Shown: positions 9,201-17,125 of the stretch, piece after piece | Layout: each line of letters starts with the position of its first letter | Numbering within the stretch: the stretch's first letter is position 1 | NCBI GenBank assembly: GCA_035515475.1 | Contig: DATJBF010000033.1 | Location: 1-64,000 of the forward strand | DNA length: 64,000 nt | DNA from: DATJBF01 sp035515475 | GTDB lineage: Bacteria; Verrucomicrobiota; Verrucomicrobiia; Palsa-1439 | Direction: 5' to 3' | Program-made: the position numbers and the translations under genes | The notes under the pieces: generated by a model | Database searches by the model: none | The model's input: only the letters and a program-made list of their open reading frames with translations | What the model was told of the DNA's origin: nothing

Positions 9201-9220
9201 CATTCTCATGGAGTCGCGAC
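9201..9220. repeat. 20-bp direct repeat, second copy
   Basis: CATTCTCATGGAGTCGCGAC, identical to bases 121-140 and in the same orientation. The two copies bracket about 9.06 kb containing the CPBP, TMTC-like, pseudopilin and Wzy-like genes. Confidence 0.7.
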
Positions 9221-9236
9221 ACCACGGTAACGCGTT

Positions 9237-9265
9237 TTGACATTTCACGTCGTTCTCGTTAAGCT
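9237..9265 (+). promoter_or_regulatory. Putative promoter of rex
   Basis: TTGACA (9237-9242), a 17-bp spacer and TAAGCT (9260-9265), ending 21 bp before the rex ATG. No clear Rex operator was recognised in this interval. Confidence 0.4.
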
Positions 9266-9286
9266 GGTGCGGCTGGGGTTCACAGT

Positions 9287-9916
9287 ATGAGGGTCGCGAT
9301 TCCGCGGAAAACTGTCTATCGACTCAGCGTGTATCTGCGCTGTCTAGCGCAATTTGCCGAGAACGGCGTGCGCATGGCGTCCAGCCACGCGCTTGCGGAG
9401 GCGGCTGGAGTCAAGCCCACGCAGTTGCGCAAAGATCTGACCAGTTTCGGCCACTTCGGCACGCGCGGCATTGGCTACGACGTCGAGATACTCCGCAAGG
9501 GAATCGCCGAGGCGCTCGGGCGAAAACAACTCCAGCCCGTCGTTCTCGTGGGTGTCGGCCATCTCGGCTCGGCCTTGCTGGCTTATAAGGGGTTCGGGAA
9601 AGAAAGCTTTGAAATCGTGGCCGGCTTCGACCTGGATCTAAAGCGCAAGCGCCGCAAAACGTACAGCCAGCCGATCCTGCCGCTCAGCCGGCTCGAGAAC
9701 TTCGTGCGTTCCCACAAGATCCGCATGGGCGTCATCACCGTGCCAGCCACCGCCGCCCAGGATGTGGCCAACCGCTTGGTGGGCGCCGGCGTGAACGCCA
9801 TCCTGAATTTCGCGCCCGTCGTGCTGCACGTGCCCGCCAACGTCGTCGTCAGCAACGTCAATCTCGCCATCGAGTTGGAGAATCTTAGCTACTTCCGTTC
9901 CCTGGCCGAAAGCTGA
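9287..9916 (+). CDS. rex: Redox-sensing transcriptional repressor Rex
   Basis: A 209-residue protein of normal Rex length. The N-terminal winged helix (residues 1-80) opens with IPRKTVYRLSVYLR and includes the family signature QLRKDLTSFGHFGTRGIGY. The Rossmann domain follows with VGVGHLGSALL, whose glycine-rich loop binds NAD(H), and an acidic residue after FEIVAGFD. The C-terminal helix (AIELENLSYF) is the domain-swap helix. Rex leaves DNA when NADH/NAD+ rises and so derepresses fermentation or alternative respiration genes. It is a single gene with its own likely promoter; the next gene begins 14 bp downstream, so they could be cotranscribed. Confidence 0.95.
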   Translation: MRVAIPRKTVYRLSVYLRCLAQFAENGVRMASSHALAEAAGVKPTQLRKDLTSFGHFGTRGIGYDVEILRKGIAEALGRKQLQPVVLVGVGHLGSALLAYKGFGKESFEIVAGFDLDLKRKRRKTYSQPILPLSRLENFVRSHKIRMGVITVPATAAQDVANRLVGAGVNAILNFAPVVLHVPANVVVSNVNLAIELENLSYFRSLAES

Positions 9917-9930
9917 TATGCTGTCGGCTT

Positions 9931-11943
9931 GTGAATGACCGGGCCCAGAAATTCCTGCCGATAATCGTCATCGTTCTTCTCGGGTTCGCCTGTTACGGAA
10001 ACGCGCTGCGGAACGAGTTTGTTTGGGACGACGATTTCAACGTGGTACACGACCGGTTTCTGCGGAGTTGGACTTTTCTGCCCCGGGTTTTTGTCACGGA
10101 CGTGGCGGAGGCGTACTCGCCGTCGGGGGAAAGCGTGCCATTCTATCGACCCGCCTACATGGTCTCGTTGTTGGTTGACTATCAGCTTTGGGGTCCGCGT
10201 CCGTTCGGTTTTCATCTGACCAACCTGCTGTGGCACGTGGTCGATGGACTGTTGGTCTATGCCCTGTTGCGGACGCTCAAGGCACACCGGCAGTGGGCTT
10301 TGCTCGGAGCGGCGGTGTTCGTGTGTCATCCCGTCAACACCGAGACCGTGGCGTACGTGGCGGGACGGAGCGCGGAAATGTGCAGCGGGTTCATGCTCGC
10401 CTCGCTGTTGTTGATTCTCAGGCTCGGCTCCCTCGAAGGCTCGTCCCGGCGATTCCGTTGGATGTTCCTGGGTGCGGCACTGGCTGCTTATGCTCTGGCG
10501 CTGTTATCCAAGGAAGTGGCGGTAACGTTTCCGGCGATTGTCGCCGCGGCAGGCTGGCTCTTGCGATCTCGCGGCGCGCGCACGTCGCGAACATGCTGGG
10601 CCGTGGCCGGATTGTCCGCCGTCCTCGCACTCGGTTACGTCCTGGTCCGGGAACTGGTGCTCACCCAAACGGGGTTTCCCGCTCAATTCACCGTTCTCGA
10701 GCGGTGCAGCCTGGCGCTTCGTGCTTTGGCGACCACGGTGGCGCTGTTGGTGGCGCCCGCGAACCTGCACCATACCCGGGCGCTGCCGACGACCGGTTGG
10801 CCGGCCACGGTGTTGACCGCCGCCGGAGCAATCCTGGTGGCCGCGGGTTGCCTCATCGGCCGATGGGCCTACCGCCGCGAGCCGCGGGTCAGTTTCGGAC
10901 TGCTCTTCTTTGCAGTCGCCTTCTCGTTGACTTCGAATCTGGTCCCGCTGAATACCACGTTTGGTGAGCGCTGGATCGGCTGGCCGATGGTTGGCCTGTT
11001 GATCAGCGGGTCCGTCGGCTTGGAGAATTGGACGGAAGGCAAAGCGCGCCGGGCGGCGGTTCTTCAAAGCCTCGGCTGGATCGCCATTGCCATGTTTTCC
11101 ATGTTGACCATTGCCCAGAATCGTGTGTGGCATGACGACCGCACGTTGTACGAGACGCTCCTCGAACGCGGCAGCGACGCAGCCGAAGTACGCGAGAACC
11201 TCGCGTTCACCTATCTCGACGACGGCGATTACGAGAACGCGCGGCATCAGTTTGAAGCCGTCCTCGAACGATATCCACGCAATGCGCCGGCGTTGCGGGG
11301 GATGGGAATCCTGATGGCGCGGCAGAAAGATTACTTGGCGGCAAGGGAATGGTTGAAGCGAGCGCACGATGCCGACCCGGCCGACGCCCGAACGAGCATT
11401 TGGCTGTCGTCGATCCAGGAGCATTTGGGGGACGTGACGCAAGCCGAGCAAACGCTGCGGGCTGCCGCCGCTTTGAGGCACGCGGCGCTGCCGACTTTGC
11501 AGTTGGCCAAGTTCTATTATCGACACCAGCGGTTCAATGTAGCGGAGTCGGTCGCCCGTGAGGTGTTGGCGGCGGATCCGATGCACGCGGCAGTGCACAA
11601 CACGCTCGGCATGGTGCTTTTTCGTAAAGGCGACCTGGCGGGAGCGGAACGGCACTTTCAATTGGCGTTGCGCTACGATCGCTGGATGGCCGACGCACAT
11701 GCCAATCTGGCGGCCATTGCCGACGCCCAAGAAGATTTGGCCGGTGCCCTGCGCGAGTATGACGCTGCCATCCAGTTGGCACCGGGCAACGCCGATTATC
11801 TCTACGGACTGGCCAACGTCCTGGCGCGGCACGGGCAGACCGATCGCGCACGCCAGACGCTGCGGCACGCGTTGGAAATCGATCCCGGGTTCGAGGCCGC
11901 GAAGAAACTGCTGGACCAATTACCGGAACCGCGTCGGCCGTGA
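9931..11943 (+). CDS. TMTC-like GT-C membrane protein with a long TPR domain
   Basis: A 670-residue protein from a GTG start. FVWDDDFNVV follows the first helix (GT-C acidic motif), then a multi-helix core with the HPVNTETVAYVAGR segment, and a soluble half from about residue 400 with at least six TPRs. It resembles the genes at 898 and 2628 but carries a much longer TPR array, so a protein acceptor or scaffold is plausible. It converges on thrB with only 2 bp between the stops. No terminator is evident between them. Confidence 0.75.
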   Translation: MNDRAQKFLPIIVIVLLGFACYGNALRNEFVWDDDFNVVHDRFLRSWTFLPRVFVTDVAEAYSPSGESVPFYRPAYMVSLLVDYQLWGPRPFGFHLTNLLWHVVDGLLVYALLRTLKAHRQWALLGAAVFVCHPVNTETVAYVAGRSAEMCSGFMLASLLLILRLGSLEGSSRRFRWMFLGAALAAYALALLSKEVAVTFPAIVAAAGWLLRSRGARTSRTCWAVAGLSAVLALGYVLVRELVLTQTGFPAQFTVLERCSLALRALATTVALLVAPANLHHTRALPTTGWPATVLTAAGAILVAAGCLIGRWAYRREPRVSFGLLFFAVAFSLTSNLVPLNTTFGERWIGWPMVGLLISGSVGLENWTEGKARRAAVLQSLGWIAIAMFSMLTIAQNRVWHDDRTLYETLLERGSDAAEVRENLAFTYLDDGDYENARHQFEAVLERYPRNAPALRGMGILMARQKDYLAAREWLKRAHDADPADARTSIWLSSIQEHLGDVTQAEQTLRAAAALRHAALPTLQLAKFYYRHQRFNVAESVAREVLAADPMHAAVHNTLGMVLFRKGDLAGAERHFQLALRYDRWMADAHANLAAIADAQEDLAGALREYDAAIQLAPGNADYLYGLANVLARHGQTDRARQTLRHALEIDPGFEAAKKLLDQLPEPRRP

Positions 11944-11945
11944 CG

Positions 11946-12854
11946 CTATCCGCGCTTCACCCGGGTGCCGTCGTTGTCGGCCACGAGGGCGTGGGTTTCG
12001 CAACGGATTTGTTGGCGGGCAAAAGCGTTGGCCATCGCTTCGGCCACGGCCTTTTCCTTCTGCTCGGTGAGGCAGACGATGCCGGGGCCGGAGCCACTGA
12101 GCCAACCGCCGAGCGCGCCGGCTTCGATGCCGGCCGCAATCACGTCGTCGAGCAGCGGCAGGAGTTTCTTGCGATAAGGTTGATGCAGTTTGTCCTCGAA
12201 CAGGCCGCGCAAGAGCGAGAAATCCCCGGAGACAAACGTAGCGGTCAACAGGGCGACCCGGTTCAGATTCTCGACGGCATCGCGCAACGGCACCTGTTTG
12301 GGCAGCAACCCGCGCGCTTTCTCGGTGGATACTTCGAATTCCGGGATGCAACAGACGAACTTCAACTGGGGCGGCACGCTGAAGCGGCGGTAGCGAAGCG
12401 CACCGCTGATGCGTCCCGAAACGACAAAGCCGCCGAATAGGGCGGGCGCGCAGTTGTCGGAATGCCCTTCCAACCCGGTCACGAGGTCGAGCATCTCCGC
12501 ATCGGAGAGTGGGCGACCGTCGGTCTCGTTGAGGGCGAACACGATGCCGAGCCGCATGGTGACACTCGAGCCAAAACCGCGCGAGACGGGCACATCGCCC
12601 TTGATTTCGATTTGGACGCCGTGTTTGTTGACTTTGCTGCGTGAGAAAAACGCCTCGGAGGCTTCGCGCGCCATGGCCAGTGCCGCAGGAGAATCCTTCG
12701 CCGGGGTGGCGCCGACCAGTTGCACGACCGGCTCGTCCGTTTCCCGGATGGAGACCTGGTTGTGCAGCTTCAGAGCGATGCCAAGCGTGTCGAACCCCGG
12801 ACCGAGATTCCCCGTCGTCGCCGGTACGCGGACGGTAACAGACGGTTTTCTCAT
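11946..12854 (-). CDS. thrB: Homoserine kinase (GHMP family)
   Basis: A 302-residue GHMP kinase. Motif 1 is VRVPATTGNLGPGFDTLG, motif 2 is PVSRGFGSS (the ATP phosphate loop), and motif 3 is GWLSGSGPGIVCL near the C terminus. It phosphorylates homoserine to O-phosphohomoserine, the substrate of the threonine synthase at 40867-42213. The ATG at 12854 is chosen because the GHMP motif starts a few residues later; the 33 extra residues of the longer frame look non-coding. It is transcribed divergently from the phosphoglycerate-mutase-like gene, 125 bp apart. Confidence 0.9.
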   Translation of the reverse strand: MRKPSVTVRVPATTGNLGPGFDTLGIALKLHNQVSIRETDEPVVQLVGATPAKDSPAALAMAREASEAFFSRSKVNKHGVQIEIKGDVPVSRGFGSSVTMRLGIVFALNETDGRPLSDAEMLDLVTGLEGHSDNCAPALFGGFVVSGRISGALRYRRFSVPPQLKFVCCIPEFEVSTEKARGLLPKQVPLRDAVENLNRVALLTATFVSGDFSLLRGLFEDKLHQPYRKKLLPLLDDVIAAGIEAGALGGWLSGSGPGIVCLTEQKEKAVAEAMANAFARQQIRCETHALVADNDGTRVKRG

Positions 12855-12979
12855 CGGAGCGATGATAATGCACGCGCACCGAAGCAAGTCAATAGTGAGC
12901 GATGGTTCATGGTTGATGGTTCGTGGGGGATCAGGCATCATGGCGCCGTCCAACTGCGTTGCCGGAGAATCGCAACAAA

Positions 12980-14188
12980 ATGAAATACGTGATCATACTG
13001 GGCGATGGCATGGCGGATTATCCCGTTGCCCGGCTGGGCGGGAAAACGCCCCTCCAAGCGGCTCGCAAACCCAACATGGATCGCATCGCCCGCGAGGGCC
13101 GGTGCGGCCTGTTCAAGACCATCGAGGAAGATATGCCGACCGGCAGCGAAGCGGCCAACCTGTCGGTCATGGGCTACGACCCGCGTCAGGTGTTGCAGGG
13201 CCGCGGCGTGCTCGAAGCCGCCAGCATGGGGGTGGACATCCGCGGCGACGACATGGCGATGCGCTGCAACCTGATTTGCCTGTTCGACGACGGCCGGATC
13301 AAGAATCATTCCGCCGGGCACATCAGCTCGGCCGAATCCGACGAAATCCTCAAAACGCTCCAGAAAGAAATCGGCGGTCCCGGCCTGAATTTCTACACCG
13401 GAGTCAGCTATCGGCACCTGTTCGTCGGCAAAGGACTGGATCCGCGGCTCGAGTGCGCCCCGCCACACGATCATCCGAACGAGCCGGCGGAAGGCCTTCT
13501 CATTCGCCCCAAGGTTCCGGAAGCGCAAAAGACTGCTGACCTCCTCAACAACCTGATCCGCCGTTCCTGGCCGATTTTAAAGGATCATCCAGTCAACCAA
13601 CGGCGTCGGGCCGCCGGCAAAGACCCCGGCAACTCGATCTGGCTGTGGTCGCCGGGCAGACGACCCAAGATGTGGACCTTTCCCGAACGGTTCGGCGTCG
13701 GCGGCGCGGTGATTTCGGCGGTTGACCTGATTCGCGGCATCGGGGTCTACGCCGGCTTGGAAGTGCTGAAAGTCCCCGGCGCGACCGGCTTGTTCGATAC
13801 CAACTACGAAGGCAAAGCCGATGCCTGCCTGGCCGCGTTGGACCACTGTGATTTCTGTTACGTCCACGTCGAGGCCCCCGACGAAGCCGGCCACGAAGGC
13901 AACGTCGACCTGAAGATTCGCACCATCGAAGACCTCGATGCCCGGCTAATCGGCCGGATCTTGGCGGGGCTGGAACAACGGAAATTGGAAGCGGTCGTGG
14001 CCGTATTGCCGGATCATCCGACGCCGGTGGAGAAGCGGGTCCACGTTCGCGACGCCGTCCCGTTTGCCATTCGCGATCCGCGGCAGAAGGCCGACGAGGT
14101 CGAGCGCTACGACGAGCAAAGCTGCGCCGCCGGCGCGTTCGGCACGGTGCATGGCGACGAATTCATCCGCGCCGTGCTTCGGAAGTAG
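12980..14188 (+). CDS. Archaeal-type 2,3-BPG-independent phosphoglycerate mutase family (TIGR02535-like)
   Basis: A 402-residue alkaline-phosphatase-fold enzyme. The metal/Ser site begins at VIILGDGMADYP and the nucleophile lies in MPTGSEAANLSVMGYDP. The second half has VHVEAPDEAGHEGN, then VLPDHPTPVEKRVH with metal ligands. It belongs to the ApgM family that interconverts 2- and 3-phosphoglycerate. The bacterial subgroup has also been proposed as an alternative homoserine kinase because it neighbours threonine genes in bacteria lacking ThrB. Here it sits beside a genuine thrB, which favours a phosphoglycerate-mutase or other role, or redundancy. The ATG at 12980 is the first residue of the conserved domain. 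Confidence 0.8.
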   Translation: MKYVIILGDGMADYPVARLGGKTPLQAARKPNMDRIAREGRCGLFKTIEEDMPTGSEAANLSVMGYDPRQVLQGRGVLEAASMGVDIRGDDMAMRCNLICLFDDGRIKNHSAGHISSAESDEILKTLQKEIGGPGLNFYTGVSYRHLFVGKGLDPRLECAPPHDHPNEPAEGLLIRPKVPEAQKTADLLNNLIRRSWPILKDHPVNQRRRAAGKDPGNSIWLWSPGRRPKMWTFPERFGVGGAVISAVDLIRGIGVYAGLEVLKVPGATGLFDTNYEGKADACLAALDHCDFCYVHVEAPDEAGHEGNVDLKIRTIEDLDARLIGRILAGLEQRKLEAVVAVLPDHPTPVEKRVHVRDAVPFAIRDPRQKADEVERYDEQSCAAGAFGTVHGDEFIRAVLRK

Positions 14189-14276
14189 CGAGACTGCGGC
14201 CGGGCATTCCTCGATTCACCTGATCGGGGACGCTCTGCGCTTCACAGACGCGCGACGACAAGGTACTCTGGCGTTC

Positions 14277-15593
14277 ATGCTGGAGAGGCTGTTCAAGCTG
14301 AGCGAGCGCGGCTCGAGCGTTCGCACCGAGCTGTTGGGCGGAACGACGACGTTCATCACGATGGCCTACATCATCGTGGTCAATCCCGCGATCCTGGAAC
14401 ATGCGGGCATCCCGCGCGGACCGAGTACGGTGGCGACGATTCTGACGGCCGCATTCGGCTCGCTGCTGATGGGTGTGTACGCCAACCAGCCCATCGCGGT
14501 CGCGCCGTACATGGGTGAGAACGCGTTCATCGCCTTTTCGTTGGGCTTGATGGGCATCAGCTGGCAACAACGATTGGGTGCGGTGTTTGTAAGCGGTCTC
14601 GGCTTTCTTCTGATCACAATTTTTCGTCTGCGGTCCTGGCTGGCGAATTCGATTTCGCCCAGCATGAAACACAGTTTCGTGGTGGGCATCGGTTTATTTC
14701 TGGCGTTTATTGGACTGAACGAAACCGGCATCGTCACGCGGGCGGAAGCCGTGCCCGTGAAGATCGGCAACCTGCACGATCCGCAGGTGTTGCTGGCTGT
14801 GGCCGGATTCCTGGTGATGGCAGTGCTCCTGCAACGCCGAGTCCGGGGCGCGTTGCTGCTCGGCATGGCTCTGACGGCCGTGGCAGGTTATTGGATCGGC
14901 GTTGGCCGCGTGCCGCACACGATCGTGGCACTCCCGTTCACGGGTGAGTATGCCCTGCATCCGATCGCGCTGAAGCTGGACATTGCCAGCGTACTGCGGC
15001 TGAGTTTCCTGCCGGTTTTGTTGACGCTGTTCCTGATGGGCTTCCTCGACACGCTCGGCACGCTCGTCGGCGTCGGCGCTGCCGGAGGGATGTTGGACGA
15101 GAAGGGCAACTTCCCACAGATCGAACGTCCGATGATGGTGGACGCGCTGACGTGTATGTTCAGCGGACTGGTGGGCACTTCCACGAGTGGCGCGTACATC
15201 GAGTCGGCCACGGGCATCCGCGAGGGCGCTCGCACGGGGTTGGCAGCGGTGGTGACCGGACTGCTGTTTGGCGCGTCGCTGTTTTTCGTTCCGTTGATCG
15301 AGCCTCTGCAGAACCTGCGGTTTGCCTACGGCCCGGCCCTGGTTGCGGTGGGCGTGCTGATGCTCGGGTCGGTCAAGAAAATCGATTTTGATGACCTGAC
15401 GGAGTCGGTTCCCGCGTTTGTGACCATCGTCATGATGTTGTTCACCTACAACATCGCCAACGGTTTGACCGCCGGGCTGGTGGTTTACCCCGTCGGCAAG
15501 GTGGCGGCCGGACGGGTCAAAGAGCTGAACGGGGGCGCGGTGGTGTTGGGTCTGTTGTGTCTGGTTTACTACGTATTTGGCCTGCCGCATTGA
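14277..15593 (+). CDS. NCS2/AzgA-type purine (adenine/guanine/hypoxanthine) permease
   Basis: A 438-residue inner-membrane permease with 12-14 hydrophobic segments. Family signatures are the N-terminal RTELLGGTTTFITMAYIIVVNP, VAPYMGENAFIAF (QPIAVAPYMG is the first substrate-binding stretch), and GTSTSGAYIESATGIREGARTGLAAV in the second half. AzgA-type proteins import purine bases with protons. The start at 14277 fits the conserved MLERLFKLSE opening; upstream frame is not conserved-looking. It is probably transcribed on its own, 88 bp after the preceding gene. Confidence 0.9.
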   Translation: MLERLFKLSERGSSVRTELLGGTTTFITMAYIIVVNPAILEHAGIPRGPSTVATILTAAFGSLLMGVYANQPIAVAPYMGENAFIAFSLGLMGISWQQRLGAVFVSGLGFLLITIFRLRSWLANSISPSMKHSFVVGIGLFLAFIGLNETGIVTRAEAVPVKIGNLHDPQVLLAVAGFLVMAVLLQRRVRGALLLGMALTAVAGYWIGVGRVPHTIVALPFTGEYALHPIALKLDIASVLRLSFLPVLLTLFLMGFLDTLGTLVGVGAAGGMLDEKGNFPQIERPMMVDALTCMFSGLVGTSTSGAYIESATGIREGARTGLAAVVTGLLFGASLFFVPLIEPLQNLRFAYGPALVAVGVLMLGSVKKIDFDDLTESVPAFVTIVMMLFTYNIANGLTAGLVVYPVGKVAAGRVKELNGGAVVLGLLCLVYYVFGLPH

Positions 15594-15744
15594 TGATTTG
15601 GCGCTGGCGCTTTCCTCTGTTTTGAGATTGCCGGCGTGTTCTTCCTTGTCGTGGCCCCTGCTATTCGGCCCGCCGTTTGAGGGTTGGCATACCCACTGCT
15701 AGTTAGCCTCACCGTCAGGCGTTAGGCGTAGGAAGCACAAGCAG

Positions 15745-16128
15745 ATGGCTGAGACCAGTAAACAAAACGTCTACCGAATCCTCATCGTGGATGAGGATGC
15801 TGCGATGCGCGAGATGCTGGCCACATTGCTGCGGGCACCGAATCGCAGCGTGGAGATCCGCGACACCGCGCGGGCGGCACTGGAGTTCCTAAAGCAGAAT
15901 CCGGTGGACGTGGCGTTCGTGGACGCCCTGCTGGCGGGTGCGTCCGCACAGGAATTGGCGGACACCATCAAGAAACGCTGTCCGCACGCACATGTGGTCA
16001 TCTGCGCTGGCCGGTTGTCCCGGCCGTGGGACGGCGCCGGGTGCGCCAAGAAAGGCGAACGAGCCCTGCGACAACCCTTCAATTTTGGCGAAGCTCTTCA
16101 GCTCGCCGATTCGTACACGACGGAGTGA
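15745..16128 (+). CDS. Stand-alone degenerate response-regulator receiver domain
   Basis: A 127-residue CheY-like domain with no output domain. The acidic pair is present (VDED, residues 15-18) and the phosphoacceptor is Asp60 in VAFVDALLAG. The conserved switch Thr/Ser is replaced by Cys87 (VVICAG) and the nearly invariant Lys by Gln110 (LRQPF). Phosphorylation or switching is therefore probably altered, so it may act as a phosphorylation-independent or pseudo-receiver. No histidine kinase is nearby. The preceding 151 bp hold no other gene. Confidence 0.75.
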   Translation: MAETSKQNVYRILIVDEDAAMREMLATLLRAPNRSVEIRDTARAALEFLKQNPVDVAFVDALLAGASAQELADTIKKRCPHAHVVICAGRLSRPWDGAGCAKKGERALRQPFNFGEALQLADSYTTE

Positions 16129-16276
16129 TATGGATTCAGTAATTAAGGCGCTGGTTTCAGGGTTGGCTGTGAAGCAGGCTGCGCGGGGTGCGCAGGATAA
16201 ACCGTTCACAGCGGACCAGCGCCCGTTTTCCTATCAGACCGCTGTAAGCCCGCTGAGCCGCGGACCTTCCACGCGT

Positions 16277-16399
16277 CACGGGTTGAGAGTCAACTGTTCG
16301 AATCCCCCCAACGCCATCAAGGTCGGCGCCTCCTCCGACCGAAGAGCAGCTTGATCTCTCAACCCGTGCGCGCGGCGGTCTCTCTTGCCCGCCGCGCGC
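16277..16399 (+). ncRNA. Candidate structured RNA upstream of ssrA
   Basis: CACGGGTTGAGAG (16277-16289) pairs perfectly with CTCTCAACCCGTG (16356-16368). ATCAAG (16316-16321) pairs with CTTGAT (16350-16355), directly continuing the 3' strand, and GGTCGG/CCGACC (16321-16326 / 16335-16340) caps the structure. A second perfect 11-bp hairpin follows (16368-16378 / 16389-16399). The first fold leaves a 26-nt bulge containing TTCGAATCC. This is not a recognised RNA family and could be a regulatory leader or a mobile-element end. The interval 16129-16423 has no convincing protein gene. Confidence 0.35.
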
Positions 16400-16423
16400 C
16401 GGTCCGATTGTCGCACGGCTCGC

Positions 16424-16452
16424 TTGCCTTTCCTCGCCCGTCCGCCTATATT
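16424..16452 (+). promoter_or_regulatory. Putative promoter of ssrA
   Basis: TTGCCT (16424-16429), a 17-bp spacer and TATATT (16447-16452). Initiation near 16459 would give a precursor with about 20 extra 5' nucleotides, removed by RNase P at 16480. Confidence 0.5.
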
Positions 16453-16479
16453 CGCGGTGTTGCGCCGCAGTATTCTCAT

Positions 16480-16835
16480 GGGGGCGAAACGGATTCGACT
16501 TTGTGAGGTGGGCGCGAGCGGCATGCCGAGGTTGTCCGGAGGCCTCGTTAAACACCGGGCAAACCACATAACTGCCAACGAAGAGCTGGCACTCGCGGCT
16601 TAATTGACCGCGACGTTCCGCCTGCGACACCTGCTAGCGGGGCCGGAACGATGACAGCAGGTTAGTTCGTTGATGGTGTCTTCAGGTCAACGGGCGAACC
16701 TTTCACTGGAGACTGGCGCGACGCGTGGCCCGTCCATCGGCAGCGCGGCGGGCGAGACTCAAAGGTGGAACAAGCATGTAGTCATTCGCGTGCGCTTTGC
16801 AGAGGACGTGGGTTCAACTCCCACCGCCTCCACCA
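16480..16835 (+). ncRNA. ssrA: Transfer-messenger RNA (tmRNA)
   Basis: 356 nt in one piece. The 5' end GGGGGCG pairs over 7 bp with CGCCUCC (16825-16831), followed by A and an encoded CCA. The T arm is GTGGG-TTCAACT-CCCAC, and the 5' part carries the conserved GAAACGGATTCGACT. The tag reading frame runs from the resume codon GCA at 16559 to TAA at 16601-16603 and encodes ANHITANEELALAA, with the usual small hydrophobic degron end. It frees stalled ribosomes together with SmpB (not in the window). tmRNA 3' ends are common integration sites, and an accessory island begins directly downstream. Confidence 0.97.
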
Positions 16836-16861
16836 TAACTATTTGCCATGCAAATAGTTAT
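16835..16861. terminator. Perfect 12-bp inverted repeat directly after tmRNA
   Basis: ATAACTATTTGC (16835-16846), loop CAT, GCAAATAGTTAT (16850-16861). The first base is the last A of the tmRNA CCA. It is much more AT-rich than its surroundings and has no T run, so it may be a terminator or processing hairpin, or an integration footprint. The following stretch up to 17125 holds no gene I can support. Confidence 0.45.
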
Positions 16862-17125
16862 GCCTCTCGCGGACGTGGGAATGCGCCCTACCTCCCTTCT
16901 GGGTCTGAGCCGTAGCCGGCCAGTTCGTCAAGGCTGTGGTTGTAAAGGCCGCACAGCGAATGAGGGTTTTCGGTGACGGTGAGGCTCACGCAATGAAATG
17001 GTACTCAAGACAAGGCTTGGTCTTCAGAGAATAGCGCTGGTGAAAGACGAAATATCTAATGCGATTTACAATAACGCTCGAAAAATAAGATGCATATTGA
17101 GAAGTGCTGTAGTATTCTGTCTAAT

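Noticed and set aside
10504..11919. 471-codon open frame on the minus strand
   Set aside because: Shadow of the TMTC-like gene; no domain.
16240..16320. tRNA-like 3' half with TTCGAATCC
   Set aside because: The five bases before the loop do not pair with CCCCC, and no 5' half or acceptor stem is found.
16130..16354. 74-codon frame after the response regulator
   Set aside because: It runs through the hairpin element, has no recognised domain and shows a composition typical of non-coding frames.
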